From positions 26,565 to 90,564 of the forward strand of contig NZ_AYYR01000106.1 in NCBI RefSeq assembly GCF_001435975.1: a stretch of 64,000 nt of DNA, written 5' to 3'. Shown piece after piece: positions 6,096-13,254 of this stretch. Position numbers and translations under genes: made by a program. The notes below the pieces were generated by a model that did not search any database, was not told the DNA's origin, and saw only the letters and a list, made by a program, of their open reading frames with translations. The stretch comes from Secundilactobacillus collinoides DSM 20515 = JCM 1123 (lineage in GTDB: Bacteria > Bacillota > Bacilli > Lactobacillales > Lactobacillaceae). Position 1 is the first letter of the stretch. Each line of letters begins with the position of its first letter.

Positions 6096-6301
6096 GCCTT
6101 CACCTGCTTAGCCTGCTGATTTTGGGTCCATTGCTCATCGAGTTCAACTAGCGTATGAATCCCAGCTTTTAGCAAACGAGTACGTTCTCGAACTATTCTG
6201 CTTGATTCCAACCACGTTGGTTGCGCCGAATGACCACCGATATTAGCATAAATTTTGTGACCGTTTTCCATTCGATAAATTGCGAACTTGTGTTCTGCCA
6301 T
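6092..6301 (-). CDS. phage hypothetical protein (69 aa)
   Basis: The ATG follows GGGGATC and starts two bases from the stop of the HNH gene. The N-terminal beta-like segment is KFAIYRMENGHKIYANIG and the C-terminal half is helical (SSRIVRERTRLLKAGIHTLVEL). Function unknown. Confidence 0.6.
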   Translation of the reverse strand: MAEHKFAIYRMENGHKIYANIGGHSAQPTWLESSRIVRERTRLLKAGIHTLVELDEQWTQNQQAKQVKA

Positions 6302-6303
6302 TA

Positions 6304-7011
6304 TTATGATCCCCTTTGATTAGCGCTATAGTTACCCTGCACGCCGATTCTTTTTAGTGTGTCGGCGTCTAGCTTGATACCCGCTGTCGTTACATGGTGC
6401 TTATATGCAAAGGCTGTTGGCCCGATTGTTTCAATTTCAGTATGGTGTTCTCGACATAAACACATTACATGCCGCTTTGTGTGGTCCACGTGGTTACGGT
6501 TGACTCCACTGCCAATCACGTCCACATGATGGATATCCGCATGCTCAGCACCACAGACACAGCAAACTCGGTGTCGACAACATTCAAACATGTAATATGC
6601 CTCGTTTCTGGGCAATAGTTCATAGCCTTTTTTGAACGGCACCCGCCACGTAAACATGAAATCGATGACGAGGTCTAATAATATATTCCCATCACTCACC
6701 GAGTTTGTGGAATCGTCTGCCAGACTGATTTCCTTGCCGTCCGAGTATATCGAATATTGCATGTAGAACAACTCTTTGAGAAAATCCTTTGGCGTTATTG
6801 ACCATTCCATGATGTCGTTCAGCAGGGCGAAGAATAAGCGTCTCTGTGCCGGTCTCACCTTACGGGTATCAGCCAGCTCCCAATCCATGTAGAACTCGCT
6901 GGTCGAACCCGCCACAGTCTCGATATGGTCAAGGTTCGGTGCTTCGTCCAGCTCTGTGACGAGATATTGCTTGCCGTCCTGTTCAACTAATGTCGTCCTA
7001 GATCTCTGCAA
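6304..7011 (-). CDS. putative HNHc nuclease
   Basis: About 235 residues. A TTG at 7011 is chosen because AAGGGGTGATG lies just upstream; a GTG at 7065 is possible but has no clear ribosome site. The N-terminal part (QRRLFFALLNDIMEWSITP) and the C-terminal zinc/HNH region (CCVCGAEHADIHHVDVIGSG, then HVMCLCREHHTEIE) match the HNH nuclease family found beside phage replication and recombination genes, with CxxC, HH and H residues for metal binding and catalysis. It follows the DnaC-like loader, the usual neighbour. Confidence 0.8.
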   Translation of the reverse strand: MQRSRTTLVEQDGKQYLVTELDEAPNLDHIETVAGSTSEFYMDWELADTRKVRPAQRRLFFALLNDIMEWSITPKDFLKELFYMQYSIYSDGKEISLADDSTNSVSDGNILLDLVIDFMFTWRVPFKKGYELLPRNEAYYMFECCRHRVCCVCGAEHADIHHVDVIGSGVNRNHVDHTKRHVMCLCREHHTEIETIGPTAFAYKHHVTTAGIKLDADTLKRIGVQGNYSANQRGS

Positions 7012-7085
7012 TGCATCACCCCTTGTATCTCTCGTCCATCTGGATTGTACCTGGAACGCTGTCACCCATTTTTATGGGGTCTGTT

Positions 7086-7106
7086 TCAGTTATTTTTTTC
7101 TAGCAT
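7086..7106 (-). other. 6-codon ORF behind a strong ribosome site
   Basis: TAGGAGGAAT precedes an ATG at 7106, yet the frame stops after MLEKNN. The codons include an A7 run. Dropping one A gives a 29-codon frame ending at 7016, directly ahead of the HNH gene's TTG. It could be a leader peptide, a slippage site or a recent frameshift. Confidence 0.5.
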
Positions 7107-7117
7107 TGCGATTCCTC

Positions 7118-7978
7118 CTAGTGATTCATGCGGTAATCCTTGATACCGGTAAAGTCCATCGTGTGACCCATGACGTGAGCTGTAATTCGACTAACAACAC
7201 GATCACCGTAGATACGCTTTAAATCGACGCCTACGCGGTTTGTCGTAATGATCGTGGGTTTATTCTCACGTGCTCGGAAAATACCAGATACCGTGTCTAA
7301 GTTGAACTGTGAGGCTGAATAGTTATTCGACCCGTCCCCAGCTTCGGAGCCTAGGTCGTCAATGACCACTACATCGGCTTTGCTGATTTCAGCCATAGTG
7401 CCTTGGTTGTAACGAGCAAACTCGTTATCATCGCCGAAACCTATCTTCATGTGCTTTATCAGCTCCTGCAAGTCGATGAAGGCCACCTTCTTGCGGTAAT
7501 TGGACTGTTTGAGTACCTCGTACAGGATTCCCATTGCCAAGTGCGATTTACCAACCCCCGTGGAGCCGGTAAATACCGCGTGCACCGGTTGACCTGAACC
7601 GATGTCCTTAGCAACGCGCTTCGCAACGCCAAGCGCTTTCTGCTGGTCAACAGTGCCGGCGTGGAAGTTTTCAAAGTTCTTATCCAGCACGTCCTTATCA
7701 GTCAAGACCGACGTATGAGCAAGATACATGATGGCGTCGCTTCGGTTCGCTTCGTGGGTAAATTCGGCGTCCTGTTCGCGTTGACTAGGTACGTGGCCAT
7801 TGACACGGTACCCGCAGTTTGGACAAGCCGGTTTGCACATAGCCTTTTGGGTATCAGGATTAAAGGCTTCAAGCATGTCATACCCGCATTCGGGACACGC
7901 TCCGGCGTTCCGGAAACGATTTCGTAATGCTGGAATCGCCGCCATGATACCCGTTAGATCTAACGTTTTTTCTGGCAT
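7118..7978 (-). CDS. DnaC-like phage helicase loader
   Basis: 286 residues. The N-terminal zinc ribbon (CPECGYDM ... CKPACPNCGYR) is followed by an AAA+ ATPase core with Walker A GSTGVGKSH (near residue 138) and Walker B VVVIDDLG (near 205), then sensor I ITTNR and an arginine-rich sensor/box region (RVVSRI). Such proteins load the replicative helicase at the phage origin. AGGAGG lies nine bases before the ATG. It follows the DnaD-like initiator by 11 bp, the standard pair. Confidence 0.9.
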   Translation of the reverse strand: MPEKTLDLTGIMAAIPALRNRFRNAGACPECGYDMLEAFNPDTQKAMCKPACPNCGYRVNGHVPSQREQDAEFTHEANRSDAIMYLAHTSVLTDKDVLDKNFENFHAGTVDQQKALGVAKRVAKDIGSGQPVHAVFTGSTGVGKSHLAMGILYEVLKQSNYRKKVAFIDLQELIKHMKIGFGDDNEFARYNQGTMAEISKADVVVIDDLGSEAGDGSNNYSASQFNLDTVSGIFRARENKPTIITTNRVGVDLKRIYGDRVVSRITAHVMGHTMDFTGIKDYRMNH

Positions 7979-7989
7979 TTATAAGCCTC

Positions 7990-8790
7990 CTAAAACGGAA
8001 TATCGGAATCATCGAAACTGCTATTGGACTGGCTAGCTACAAAGCCACCCCGACTATTCGCTTGCTGATGCGGTGTCATGTCGTACTCGTCAGACCATCT
8101 GCTATCGTCTAGCCAGTTACTTGCCATAGCTGAGAACGTGTGTGTAGCCTTAATAAACTTGGCATAGCGTTTAGCGCCCTGTAACAGTTCATCAACGCTT
8201 GCACCCCCTAAGCGAGCTTCATAATAGGCTTTGCTGGCATCCTGCTTTTTCTCTTTTTTGGGGTATTCATCCCAAAAATCGATGAAGTCCATGAGAGTGT
8301 CGTTTTCGGTTATCTCTTTTTTACTTCCCTTTTCTTTTCTTTCCTTTACTTTACTTTCCTTGCCATCACTTGATGGTGGCTTTGCTATAGCATTGCCATT
8401 TTCAGTTGATGGCTTTGCTATAGCATTGCCATTTTTATCTTTGTTCCATCTCTTACTTGCGCCTTTTTTACCGGCTGCTGCTCGTCGTTTGGTTTTTTCA
8501 TCCTTGATCGACATTCGTTTGTTGAAGCCTTCGGAGTAGAAGTACTTACCGTTTTCGGTAAAGGCAAATAACCCAAAATTTTCAACAACGGCTTTTATCT
8601 GCGAAGCATCAACACGAAGGTCAAAGGCTATAGCGTTATAATCTTTGATACTCATGTAGTCGTCTTCATCGCGTAGTCGCTCTAAAAGCATGAAATAAAT
8701 TCCATAACCAGCAGCACCCAATTCCATTCGTACTCGTAAAAGCTTGTTAGAATTTCTGGCGTTGCTATCGTGGGAAAAGTAACCGTTCAT
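7990..8790 (-). CDS. phage replication initiator, DnaD-like (DUF4373 type)
   Basis: 266 residues. The N-terminal winged-helix-type domain (GYFSHDSNARNSNKLLRVRMELGAAGYGIYFMLLERL) is of the Lin1244/DUF4373 kind. A basic, low-complexity linker with two NGNAIAKP repeats and a Lys/Glu tract follows, then a DnaD-like C-terminal segment (FWDEYPKKEKKQDASKAY) and a tail ending DIPF. It should bind the phage origin, which in this arrangement often lies within the gene itself; the two direct repeats at 8378-8435 are candidate sites. It partners the loader downstream. Confidence 0.8.
   Translation of the reverse strand: MNGYFSHDSNARNSNKLLRVRMELGAAGYGIYFMLLERLRDEDDYMSIKDYNAIAFDLRVDASQIKAVVENFGLFAFTENGKYFYSEGFNKRMSIKDEKTKRRAAAGKKGASKRWNKDKNGNAIAKPSTENGNAIAKPPSSDGKESKVKERKEKGSKKEITENDTLMDFIDFWDEYPKKEKKQDASKAYYEARLGGASVDELLQGAKRYAKFIKATHTFSAMASNWLDDSRWSDEYDMTPHQQANSRGGFVASQSNSSFDDSDIPF
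8378..8435. repeat. two 25-bp direct repeats, candidate origin iterons
   Basis: GGCTTTGCTATAGCATTGCC plus ATTTT occurs at 8378-8402 and 8411-8435, a 33-bp period. Each copy contains the palindrome TGCTATAGCA. They sit next to a 45-bp purine/pyrimidine-biased tract (about 8325-8370) inside the initiator gene. They keep the frame, so a protein repeat is also possible. Confidence 0.75.
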
Positions 8791-8805
8791 CTTTCCCCCA
8801 CCTTC

Positions 8806-9645
8806 CTAATCAACCAGATCCTCAATGGAAATAATGTCGCCCAGCGTCTTAGTGCTCCGGCAATAGTCGCATTGCTCACAGCGAGTGGGTTCCGCCTTGC
8901 CATGCCTAACGTCTAAAATATGCTGTTGACCTGCTTTGACGTCGTCTAAAGCCCAGTCAAGCTGTTCATCGGGAATCGATAACACCGCCTTATCGGGCGG
9001 GTCTTGTTTCGTGACACCCACGATGTACGGAGTGCACTCAATGCCGAACGTCTGCTTGATCAACTCTCTGTATACCGCCATTTGAAGCTGGTAGTTGTAC
9101 TTGGTGACAAACGGTACATATTTGTGTTCGTCGGTATCCCAATATTTCATATGGAGGTCACGAGTCGTTTTTAAATCAATGAAGTAATTATTGTCGAGAT
9201 TCAGGCAATCGATTTTGCCTTTCCACGGTACCCCTTCAATCTTGCCGGTGACGATCACTTCTTTGTCGCCTTGATAGAACTGCTGGAACGTCTCGTCTTC
9301 ATCAAGGGTTTTAATCATCATCTCGGCCTGCTGATAAGGTTTCAGTAGCTTGTACGGCTTACGTGAACTCTTGATCTCATCCTTGTGTTCCTCGATAAAG
9401 GCTTCGTGAGCTGCCGGTGATTCAAAGTAGCTGTGGAGGTAGTTGCCAACGAGGAGCGCTGTGGCGTCCATCTGCGCCCATTGGCCAGCTTGCTCGGCTA
9501 ATGCTTCAGCCTCACAGGCTTGGTACCGTTTGTAAACGGTGGGCGATAGATAGATATCGTCTGTCCAACGATCATAGTAATTACTTTTCGTTAACGGCTT
9601 CGAAGATGCTTTGTTGTTCTTCGTCGGAGAGATACTGGTCGTCAT
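8806..9645 (-). CDS. PD-(D/E)XK phage exonuclease-like protein
   Basis: About 279 residues from ATG 9645 (AAGGTGGTGA upstream), overlapping the end of recT by 65 bp. The core shows GKIDCLNLDNNYFIDLKTTR, the G-x-x-D ... D-x-K signature of PD-(D/E)XK nucleases, preceded by helical segments, and a C-terminal cysteine cluster (CEQCDYC) that may bind a metal or Fe-S centre. Paired with RecT, it should act as the RecE-like 5'-3' exonuclease that makes single strands for annealing. Confidence 0.8.
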   Translation of the reverse strand: MTTSISPTKNNKASSKPLTKSNYYDRWTDDIYLSPTVYKRYQACEAEALAEQAGQWAQMDATALLVGNYLHSYFESPAAHEAFIEEHKDEIKSSRKPYKLLKPYQQAEMMIKTLDEDETFQQFYQGDKEVIVTGKIEGVPWKGKIDCLNLDNNYFIDLKTTRDLHMKYWDTDEHKYVPFVTKYNYQLQMAVYRELIKQTFGIECTPYIVGVTKQDPPDKAVLSIPDEQLDWALDDVKAGQQHILDVRHGKAEPTRCEQCDYCRSTKTLGDIISIEDLVD

Positions 9646-10414
9646 GCGGATCACCACCTTTATTTACGATGTCGGGTTCAGGTTCTTTAGCTGAATCGGG
9701 CTTAGCTTGCGTTTCTGCGGTAGGCTTGTCGTCTACTGATTTAGCTTCCTGTGTCTTTTTAACCGTTTCGCTGACTGCTTTACTAATGATATCTTTAACG
9801 TTGCTAGGCGTTGATTCTGTCGCTTGTAAAGTCTGTCGCGCGTTCGCGTGGTCATTGGGATTCTTGTCATCCTCGGTATACATATCACCTAGTGTTTCTG
9901 GAAAGGCTTCTCGTAATGCGTTAACCATGGCTGACTTACGAATCATGTTATTTGGCATTGACTTCCACGTTGCCTGTGACTTACTAAATTCCTTGAAGTC
10001 GATTTCGACGTGTGTATCGTCACGATCATCACGTTTAACGGTCGCCCAGCCACCAATCAACACGTCTTTCGGTAACTTCACAGCACCGTTTAATTGCACG
10101 ATTTCATCACCACGAGCGACCATGATGCCAGCCTTGATCCCCTTGTAATGTGGGTCGCTGTTGGCCCGTTTCATAAATGCTTCTTTGCTGGTGATGATGG
10201 AAGCCGGCGAGTTACCAAATTTAACTAGATATGCTTCGTTAAGAAACGGGTTTAAATGCTGGTATTTCGCTAGATTCATGAACATGACAATTTCTTGTTC
10301 GGTGACGTTACCGTTTCCTCTCACTAGGTATTGTTTGACCATTTGACCGCTTAGCTTAACCTCTTCGCCATTCGCTTTGTAGATGATCGGCGTGTTTAAA
10401 ATTCCTTCACTCAT
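9581..10414 (-). CDS. recT: RecT-family single-strand annealing protein
   Basis: 277 residues. The RecT core spans residues ~15-190: FMNLAKYQHLNPFLNEAYLVKFG, ITSKEAFMKRA, FKEFSKSQATWKSMP and MIRKSAMVNALREAFPE are typical RecT segments. The C-terminal ~80 residues are a charged, low-complexity tail. It anneals complementary single strands in phage recombination with the nuclease encoded next. The tail overlaps the nuclease start by 65 bp. Confidence 0.92.
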   Translation of the reverse strand: MSEGILNTPIIYKANGEEVKLSGQMVKQYLVRGNGNVTEQEIVMFMNLAKYQHLNPFLNEAYLVKFGNSPASIITSKEAFMKRANSDPHYKGIKAGIMVARGDEIVQLNGAVKLPKDVLIGGWATVKRDDRDDTHVEIDFKEFSKSQATWKSMPNNMIRKSAMVNALREAFPETLGDMYTEDDKNPNDHANARQTLQATESTPSNVKDIISKAVSETVKKTQEAKSVDDKPTAETQAKPDSAKEPEPDIVNKGGDPHDDQYLSDEEQQSIFEAVNEK

Positions 10415-10724
10415 GTGGTTGACCTCCTGTTTTTTTCATTTCTTCGTGCCAGTCCTGGCAGAAAATATTGTCCTGTACGTAAATGACGTAGCTTACTTCA
10501 GGAAAGGTGGTCACCAGTGCTTGAACTAATTCGGCATAAGTGTCATAGCCGCTCTCACCATATGGTTCCAAGTAAGCATTAATATTGTCCACGTCATCTA
10601 AGATAAAAGTAGCATCGTCTACCTGCCAGTAGTAGCTAAAATCGGCTAGTTCATAGCCTTCGGTGTCTTTTCTAACCGCCTGCTTATCCAGGTCTTCCCA
10701 TTTATGCCAGGCTATTGAAATCAT
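10407..10724 (-). CDS. acidic phage protein (105 aa)
   Basis: The start at ATG 10724 (MISIAWHKWEDLDKQ) has AGAGGTTGAT upstream; the longer reading from 10793 would cover the antisense promoter region. The product is acidic and rich in Trp, Tyr and Asp (YWQVDDATFILDDVDNINAY). No family recognised. It overlaps recT by eight bases, so it may be part of the recombination module, or a DNA-mimic-like acidic protein; the latter is speculation. Confidence 0.6.
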   Translation of the reverse strand: MISIAWHKWEDLDKQAVRKDTEGYELADFSYYWQVDDATFILDDVDNINAYLEPYGESGYDTYAELVQALVTTFPEVSYVIYVQDNIFCQDWHEEMKKTGGQPHE

Positions 10725-10765
10725 TAGATCAACCTCTTTTCTTTGATCTGGCCGCGAAATGTTGA

Positions 10766-10794
10766 TTGAAGTAATACGCCATTGCGTGTACAAT
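10766..10794 (+). promoter_or_regulatory. rightward promoter inside the early operon
   Basis: TTGAAG (10766-10771), 17 bp, TACAAT (10789-10794). It points against the operon in a 135-bp gap between the 48-aa and 105-aa genes, with a terminator 40 bases downstream. Confidence 0.5.
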
Positions 10795-10800
10795 TGAAAT

Positions 10801-10861
10801 GTAAAATGTTTACCAATGCGTAGATGTTAGCTTGCTCTGAGTGGCCGCTCAGAGCTTTTTT
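10801..10861 (+). ncRNA. predicted ~60-nt antisense RNA
   Basis: The start is about seven bases after the -10; the end is at the terminator GCTCTGAG, loop TGGCCG, CTCAGAGC, TTTTTT (10834-10861). It has no useful ORF. The terminator T-run is on the plus strand, so it cannot serve the leftward operon, and its end overlaps the last codon and stop of the 48-aa gene on the other strand. Prediction only. Confidence 0.45.
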
Positions 10862-11006
10862 ATTTGCCCTCAATCCCGAAAAAATCATCGGTGAAGTTTT
10901 TAAATTCACGTTTCACATCCCCTTTCTGATACCGGACGTAGATACCGCCGGCCAGCATAGTGACGACTACGATTAAAACGATGATGCCAAAGCCTAATGT
11001 TTCCAT
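10860..11006 (-). CDS. small phage membrane protein (48 aa)
   Basis: The ATG at 11006 has GGGAGATGAG upstream and lies five bases after the previous stop. One membrane span (GFGIIVLIVVVTMLAGGIYV) is followed by a basic then acidic cytoplasmic-type tail (RYQKGDVKREFKNFTDDFFGIEGK). Probably a single-pass inner-membrane peptide of the early region. Function unknown. Confidence 0.6.
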   Translation of the reverse strand: METLGFGIIVLIVVVTMLAGGIYVRYQKGDVKREFKNFTDDFFGIEGK

Positions 11007-11010
11007 GTGC

Positions 11011-11271
11011 TCATCTCCCAGCGTGTGGCCCGTATTTGTGCTCCAACATCAAGCGGTCTAAATCGTAACGATCTACGCGATTAATACCACCAATCTTGAT
11101 AACGTCAACTAAGCCTTGCTTGCGCCATTTATCGAACGTACCGCCTGTGACACCCACATAAGTTGGCGCGTCATGTAACTTCAAGTATCGAGGCTGTAAT
11201 TCATCGGCCATTCGGTCAGCGATTAGGCTTAGGAGCTTCGATACATCTGGTAATTCCTGAACCTCTTCCAT
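11011..11271 (-). CDS. excisionase-like helix-turn-helix protein
   Basis: 86 residues from ATG 11271 (GGGGGATGA upstream). It contains YVGVTGGTFDKWRKQGLVDVIKIGGINRVDRYDLDRLM, in pieces the MerR/excisionase-type winged helix with the recognition helix followed by a wing and the typical R-DLD segment. It could be the phage excisionase or a DNA-binding early regulator. The integrase lies at the other end of the lysogeny block, so an excisionase role is plausible but not shown. Confidence 0.6.
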   Translation of the reverse strand: MEEVQELPDVSKLLSLIADRMADELQPRYLKLHDAPTYVGVTGGTFDKWRKQGLVDVIKIGGINRVDRYDLDRLMLEHKYGPHAGR

Positions 11272-11275
11272 GTGG

Positions 11276-11788
11276 TCATCCCCCGCATTTTTCATTGAAT
11301 TTCTTGATAAGCTCATTTGCGTCAAGTCCTACATATTTGCAAAATGTCAGTAGTTCAGTGATTTCTGAACCAATCTCTTCCATCAATTGTTCTACATAGT
11401 TATTGATACATTCATAGTCCTTACCCGTGCGATGTTCCTTGGGAACCGCCGCACTCTCGAACGCCTTATCTTGAACCTCTTGCCGATCGTGCTCTTCCTT
11501 CTTTTGGTCTGCTGTCGTAGCAAATAAATCTTTGCTAACGCGTTTGCTTTCCTTAAATGAGAGAATGTTGTAATCGGCTCGGGCCAGTGAGTAATGAAGT
11601 GCGACGCTGTGAATCTCTTTAGCGACGGTCTTCATAATGCTGGAGTCCATCTTGTTCTTGCCGTTTCTCCATCTTGTGACGGACGATTTAACAACCGGAA
11701 TGGATTTGGCTAGCTTAGTAGCGGTAATTTCGTGTTGCTTGTCGTTCAAGGCTAAGTCGAGTTGGACTGCTTCCTTACGTTTCTGCAT
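11276..11788 (-). CDS. phage helix-turn-helix protein (170 aa)
   Basis: The start is ATG 11788, six bases after AAGGAGGTGA. The N-terminal part (ITATKLAKSIPVVKSSVTRWRNGKNKMD) resembles an XRE-like helix-turn-helix. The middle is helical and charged, and the C-terminal ~50 residues (YVEQLMEEIGSEITELLTFCKYVGL) look like an oligomerisation helix. Between this gene and the antirepressor a hairpin (TGTCTCC/GGAGACA, about 11827-11853) lies in the leader. Probably an early phage regulator. Confidence 0.6.
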   Translation of the reverse strand: MQKRKEAVQLDLALNDKQHEITATKLAKSIPVVKSSVTRWRNGKNKMDSSIMKTVAKEIHSVALHYSLARADYNILSFKESKRVSKDLFATTADQKKEEHDRQEVQDKAFESAAVPKEHRTGKDYECINNYVEQLMEEIGSEITELLTFCKYVGLDANELIKKFNEKCGG

Positions 11789-11856
11789 GGATTCACCTCC
11801 TTTCAGCAACTTAATTTACTGATATTGTCTCCTTTATTGGATATATTGGAGACAGG

Positions 11857-12546
11857 TTAAGCTAGTTGCTTAATGAGTGCCAGCGTCGCAGTTGACGGTA
11901 CCCAATTGCTCACGTAATCCTGAACATTTTGGAAGTCACCCTCGCGAAGCTGTGAACGTGTTTGGATACCAGTAATCTTCTTAACACCGCCATTGATGTC
12001 CTTGTACAATTCGCGACGTTGTTTCATATTCAAACCTGTTTGCTGAGCATTAATGAAGTTATTGATGGTCTTGCTAATAGCCTTAGATAAATAGTTGTAT
12101 TCGCCTGGAGCAAGAAACTGGTTATCTTCTAGATCAGTTACGCGACTGTCGATTTTTTCTATCCGCTGGGTTTGGTCGTTAGTAACTTGCATAACTAGCT
12201 GCAATCGTTCAGCGGGGCTTTGTGGCAGTTGAGCTTGCTTTTCCATGTGAATGAAATATCGTCGAGCTTGCTTACCTTTCTTAGTTCGTTGGATCATGGA
12301 TAACTCTTTTGCCATGTCCAAAGTTAAAGCATGATTTACCTGTGGGCGACCGCCTTGAGGTTTCGTACTTTTTTGTTCAAAACCTGCAAAATCAACATCT
12401 TCAGTAAATCCATATTCGATTATTCGTTGAATCCAAATTCGATATGGTGTTTCAACTTCGAGGAAGTCATGCAAGTCCCGACCGTCGACAGCAACGGAAC
12501 CGTTACTTCGTTTGAACGTCTTAATTAGTTCTTCCATTTGTATCAT
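11857..12546 (-). CDS. phage antirepressor (AntA + ORF6C)
   Basis: 229 residues. An N-terminal AntA-type domain (VAVDGRDLHDFLEVETPYRIWIQRIIEYGF ... HALTLDMAKELSMIQRTKKGKQARRYF, in parts) is joined by a coiled segment (QRIEKIDSRVTDLED) to a C-terminal ORF6C-like domain (YLSKAISKTINNFINA ... GDFQNVQDYVSNW). Such proteins counter the lysogenic repressor and promote induction. It lies directly downstream of the left Cro, so it is expressed as soon as that switch opens. Confidence 0.85.
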   Translation of the reverse strand: MIQMEELIKTFKRSNGSVAVDGRDLHDFLEVETPYRIWIQRIIEYGFTEDVDFAGFEQKSTKPQGGRPQVNHALTLDMAKELSMIQRTKKGKQARRYFIHMEKQAQLPQSPAERLQLVMQVTNDQTQRIEKIDSRVTDLEDNQFLAPGEYNYLSKAISKTINNFINAQQTGLNMKQRRELYKDINGGVKKITGIQTRSQLREGDFQNVQDYVSNWVPSTATLALIKQLA

Positions 12547-12587
12547 CCTTTCGTTCTTTGAAAACTAAATGTTTTTTATTGCTTCCA

Positions 12588-12797
12588 CTACTTGGTCACC
12601 TCCTTTTCAGGTAATAAGTCCTCTGCATCAACTCCCAAGGCCTTGGCAAGCTTAATTGCAGTTATAAGACCAGGTGTTTTCGTAGTGTTTTCAATTCCAC
12701 TAATGGTTGTTTGTGGAACCTTACTTAAATCAGATAGCTTAGCTTGAGTAAATCCTTTTTGGCTTCTCAACAAGATAAGCTTTTCACCTGTTGTCAT
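12588..12797 (-). CDS. Cro-like repressor of the left switch
   Basis: 69 residues, almost only an XRE helix-turn-helix (GEKLILLRSQKGFTQAKLSDLSKVPQTTISGIENTTKTPGL, in parts). It is the first gene of the leftward early operon, from the promoter at 12827-12855 that carries the operators. It should bind the TACTC-N4-GAGTA sites and compete with the divergent 79-aa protein. Start ATG with AGGTGAGGTGAT upstream. Confidence 0.8.
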   Translation of the reverse strand: MTTGEKLILLRSQKGFTQAKLSDLSKVPQTTISGIENTTKTPGLITAIKLAKALGVDAEDLLPEKEVTK

Positions 12798-12816
12798 TTG
12801 ATCACCTCACCTTTAT

Positions 12817-12916
12817 TACTCTTTAGAGTATATACTCAATTGGTTTAATTGTCTACTCTTTTGAGTAACTTTCTTGAAATAAATAATGTTATGTTTGATT
12901 CATACTCAATTGAGTT
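12817..12916. promoter_or_regulatory. left switch: divergent promoter region with four operators
   Basis: The leftward promoter is TAGACA (12855-12850), 17 bp, TATACT (12832-12827). The operator motif TACTC-N4-GAGTA occurs at 12817-12830 (perfect), 12854-12867 (perfect) and 12903-12916 (one mismatch), plus a half site at 12833-12846. They overlap the -10 and -35 of the leftward promoter and the likely rightward promoter (TTGAGT 12861, TAATGT 12884, weak). Two divergent HTH genes flank it. Confidence 0.75.
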
Positions 12917-12930
12917 AGGATGTGATATCT

Positions 12931-13167
12931 ATGGATAAACAACACAGCGAACTTTTTAAAGAACGGTTATATTCTTATATGAGAGAAGAAAACATAACAT
13001 TAAATCGGGTTGCTACTCTTTCTGGAATGGCAACAACTACATTAAGCAACATCGTAAATCGTGGATCAGCTCCAAGAATTGATACAGTTTATAAAGTTTG
13101 CAATGGTTTGGGAGTATCATTTCACGACTTCTTCGATTTTCCGCCCTACAACGAGGTGGAAAAATGA
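12931..13167 (+). CDS. CI-like XRE repressor of the left switch (79 aa)
   Basis: Starts at ATG 12931 with AGGATGTG upstream. It contains a single XRE domain (SYMREENITLNRVATLSGMATTTLSNIVNRGSAPRIDTVYKVCNGLG, in parts) and a short end (FHDFFDFPPYNEVEK); there is no C-terminal cleavage or oligomerisation domain. It lies divergent to the left Cro and should act on the shared operators. Being so small, it may not answer RecA or ImmA directly, so its inactivation probably depends on the antirepressor or on transcription from the right switch. Confidence 0.7.
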   Translation: MDKQHSELFKERLYSYMREENITLNRVATLSGMATTTLSNIVNRGSAPRIDTVYKVCNGLGVSFHDFFDFPPYNEVEK

Positions 13168-13202
13168 TTTCATTTGCCTACTTTGAAAATTGAATTTCTT
13201 CG

Positions 13203-13247
13203 TCACCTTTTAGTGGGATAATTAAGTTATTCCATTAAAGGTGGTGA
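13203..13247 (+). promoter_or_regulatory. inverted repeat covering the ribosome site of the 136-aa gene
   Basis: An imperfect 19-21-bp inverted repeat (TCACCTTTTAGTGGGATAA, five-base loop, TTATTCCATTAAAGGTGGTGA minus a few bulges). The right arm contains AAAGGTGGTGA, the ribosome site for the ATG at 13255. A folded leader would hide this site. Confidence 0.6.
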
Positions 13248-13254
13248 AATAAAC

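Noticed and set aside
9417..10148. 243-codon plus-strand ORF
   Set aside because: It lies opposite recT and its nuclease, which have clear domains and ribosome sites; its product is Ser/Leu/Cys-rich and typical of an antisense shadow.
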